Assembly: GCA_024276815.1 (NCBI GenBank)
Contig: JAJRWM010000026.1
Coordinates: 1 to 6,381 of the forward strand
DNA: 6,381 nt
Direction: 5' to 3'
From: a bacterium
GTDB taxonomy: Bacteria > JACRDZ01 > JAJRWM01
Made by a program: the position numbers and the translations under genes. A model generated the notes under the pieces. The model worked only from the letters and a program-made list of their open reading frames with translations. It was not told the origin of the DNA and did no database searches. The first letter of the stretch is position 1, and the number at the start of each line of letters is the position of its first letter. Shown one piece after another: positions 6,256 through 6,381 of the stretch.

Positions 6256-6381
6256 TTAATGAAAATGTGACATAGCGCAAATTGATTTAACCAGGTGTGG
6301 ACGATCAAGGTAATGTTTTAAGGCATGCTCAACCTGATCATCCAACTCTTCCACATCTTTCGTCCAGAACCAACTGAAAAA
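6256..6381 (-). CDS. 3' end of an unidentified minus-strand gene (possible transposase tail)
   Basis: Read on the minus strand from the right edge, a frame stays open for 41 codons and ends with TAA at 6258-6256. No start is expected because the gene enters from outside the window. The visible end has an aromatic stretch (FFSWFW), an acidic amphipathic segment (DVEELDDQVEHAL, about 9-21) and a closing RPHLVKSI (27-34) with a short His-containing tail. The Leu/Val/Glu heptad-like pattern and good codon sense suggest real protein rather than chance. The shape recalls the C-terminal ends of some DDE transposases, but I do not recognise the family. The gene converges on the glycosyltransferase gene with a 137-nt gap. 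Without the upstream sequence the product stays unknown. Confidence 0.45.
   Translation of the reverse strand, partial: FFSWFWTKDVEELDDQVEHALKHYLDRPHLVKSICAMSHFH

Noticed and set aside
6236-6295. Inverted repeat CCTGGTT (6236-6242) / AACCAGG (6289-6295)
   Set aside because: It is only 7 bp with a 46-nt loop and one arm lies in the minus-strand coding tail; it is likely chance, and too weak to call an element end.

Overview
The window looks like a chromosomal piece of a bacterium with a Gram-negative-type envelope. The main clue is an exosortase/EpsI pair. In the known families this pair belongs to the PEP-CTERM protein-sorting system of diderm, exopolysaccharide-making bacteria. Base composition is roughly balanced, Shine-Dalgarno sites are clear (AAGGA, GGAGG, GAGG), and GlmS is full length and canonical. 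By eye GlmS resembles versions from deltaproteobacteria, Nitrospirae and related lineages, but I cannot fix the phylum from sequence alone.

Layout, left to right. (1) Positions 2-703 (+) hold the 3' part of a DEAD-box RNA helicase; its 5' end lies outside the window. (2) Positions 704-942 are a non-coding gap with a GC-rich hairpin (731-768), a candidate sigma-70 promoter (871-899) and a 16-nt palindrome (913-928) just before the next ribosome binding site. (3) Positions 943-4257 (+) hold a compact run of three genes: an exosortase, an epsI-like gene that overlaps it by 34 nt, and glmS 25 nt further on. (4) Positions 4258-4453 are a second gap with a perfect extended -10 element (TGGTATAAT). 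(5) Positions 4454-6118 (+), or from a TTG at 4418, hold a large polytopic membrane protein that looks like a GT-C-type glycosyltransferase. (6) Positions 6119-6255 are a short non-coding stretch. (7) Positions 6256-6381 (-) hold the last 41 codons of a convergent gene entering from the right edge; it is unidentified, and a transposase tail is one possibility.

How the genes may work together (inference). The exosortase is a membrane transpeptidase/protease that would recognise C-terminal PEP-CTERM-type sorting tails; EpsI is its usual partner. GlmS makes glucosamine-6-phosphate, the entry point to UDP-GlcNAc and thus to envelope and extracellular amino-sugar polymers. The GT-C-like protein could move sugar from a lipid carrier onto a protein or glycan outside the inner membrane. 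Together they suggest a locus for sorting and glycosylating surface proteins or for making exopolysaccharide. No PEP-CTERM substrate gene is visible here, so substrates must be encoded elsewhere. I found no CRISPR array, tRNA or rRNA.
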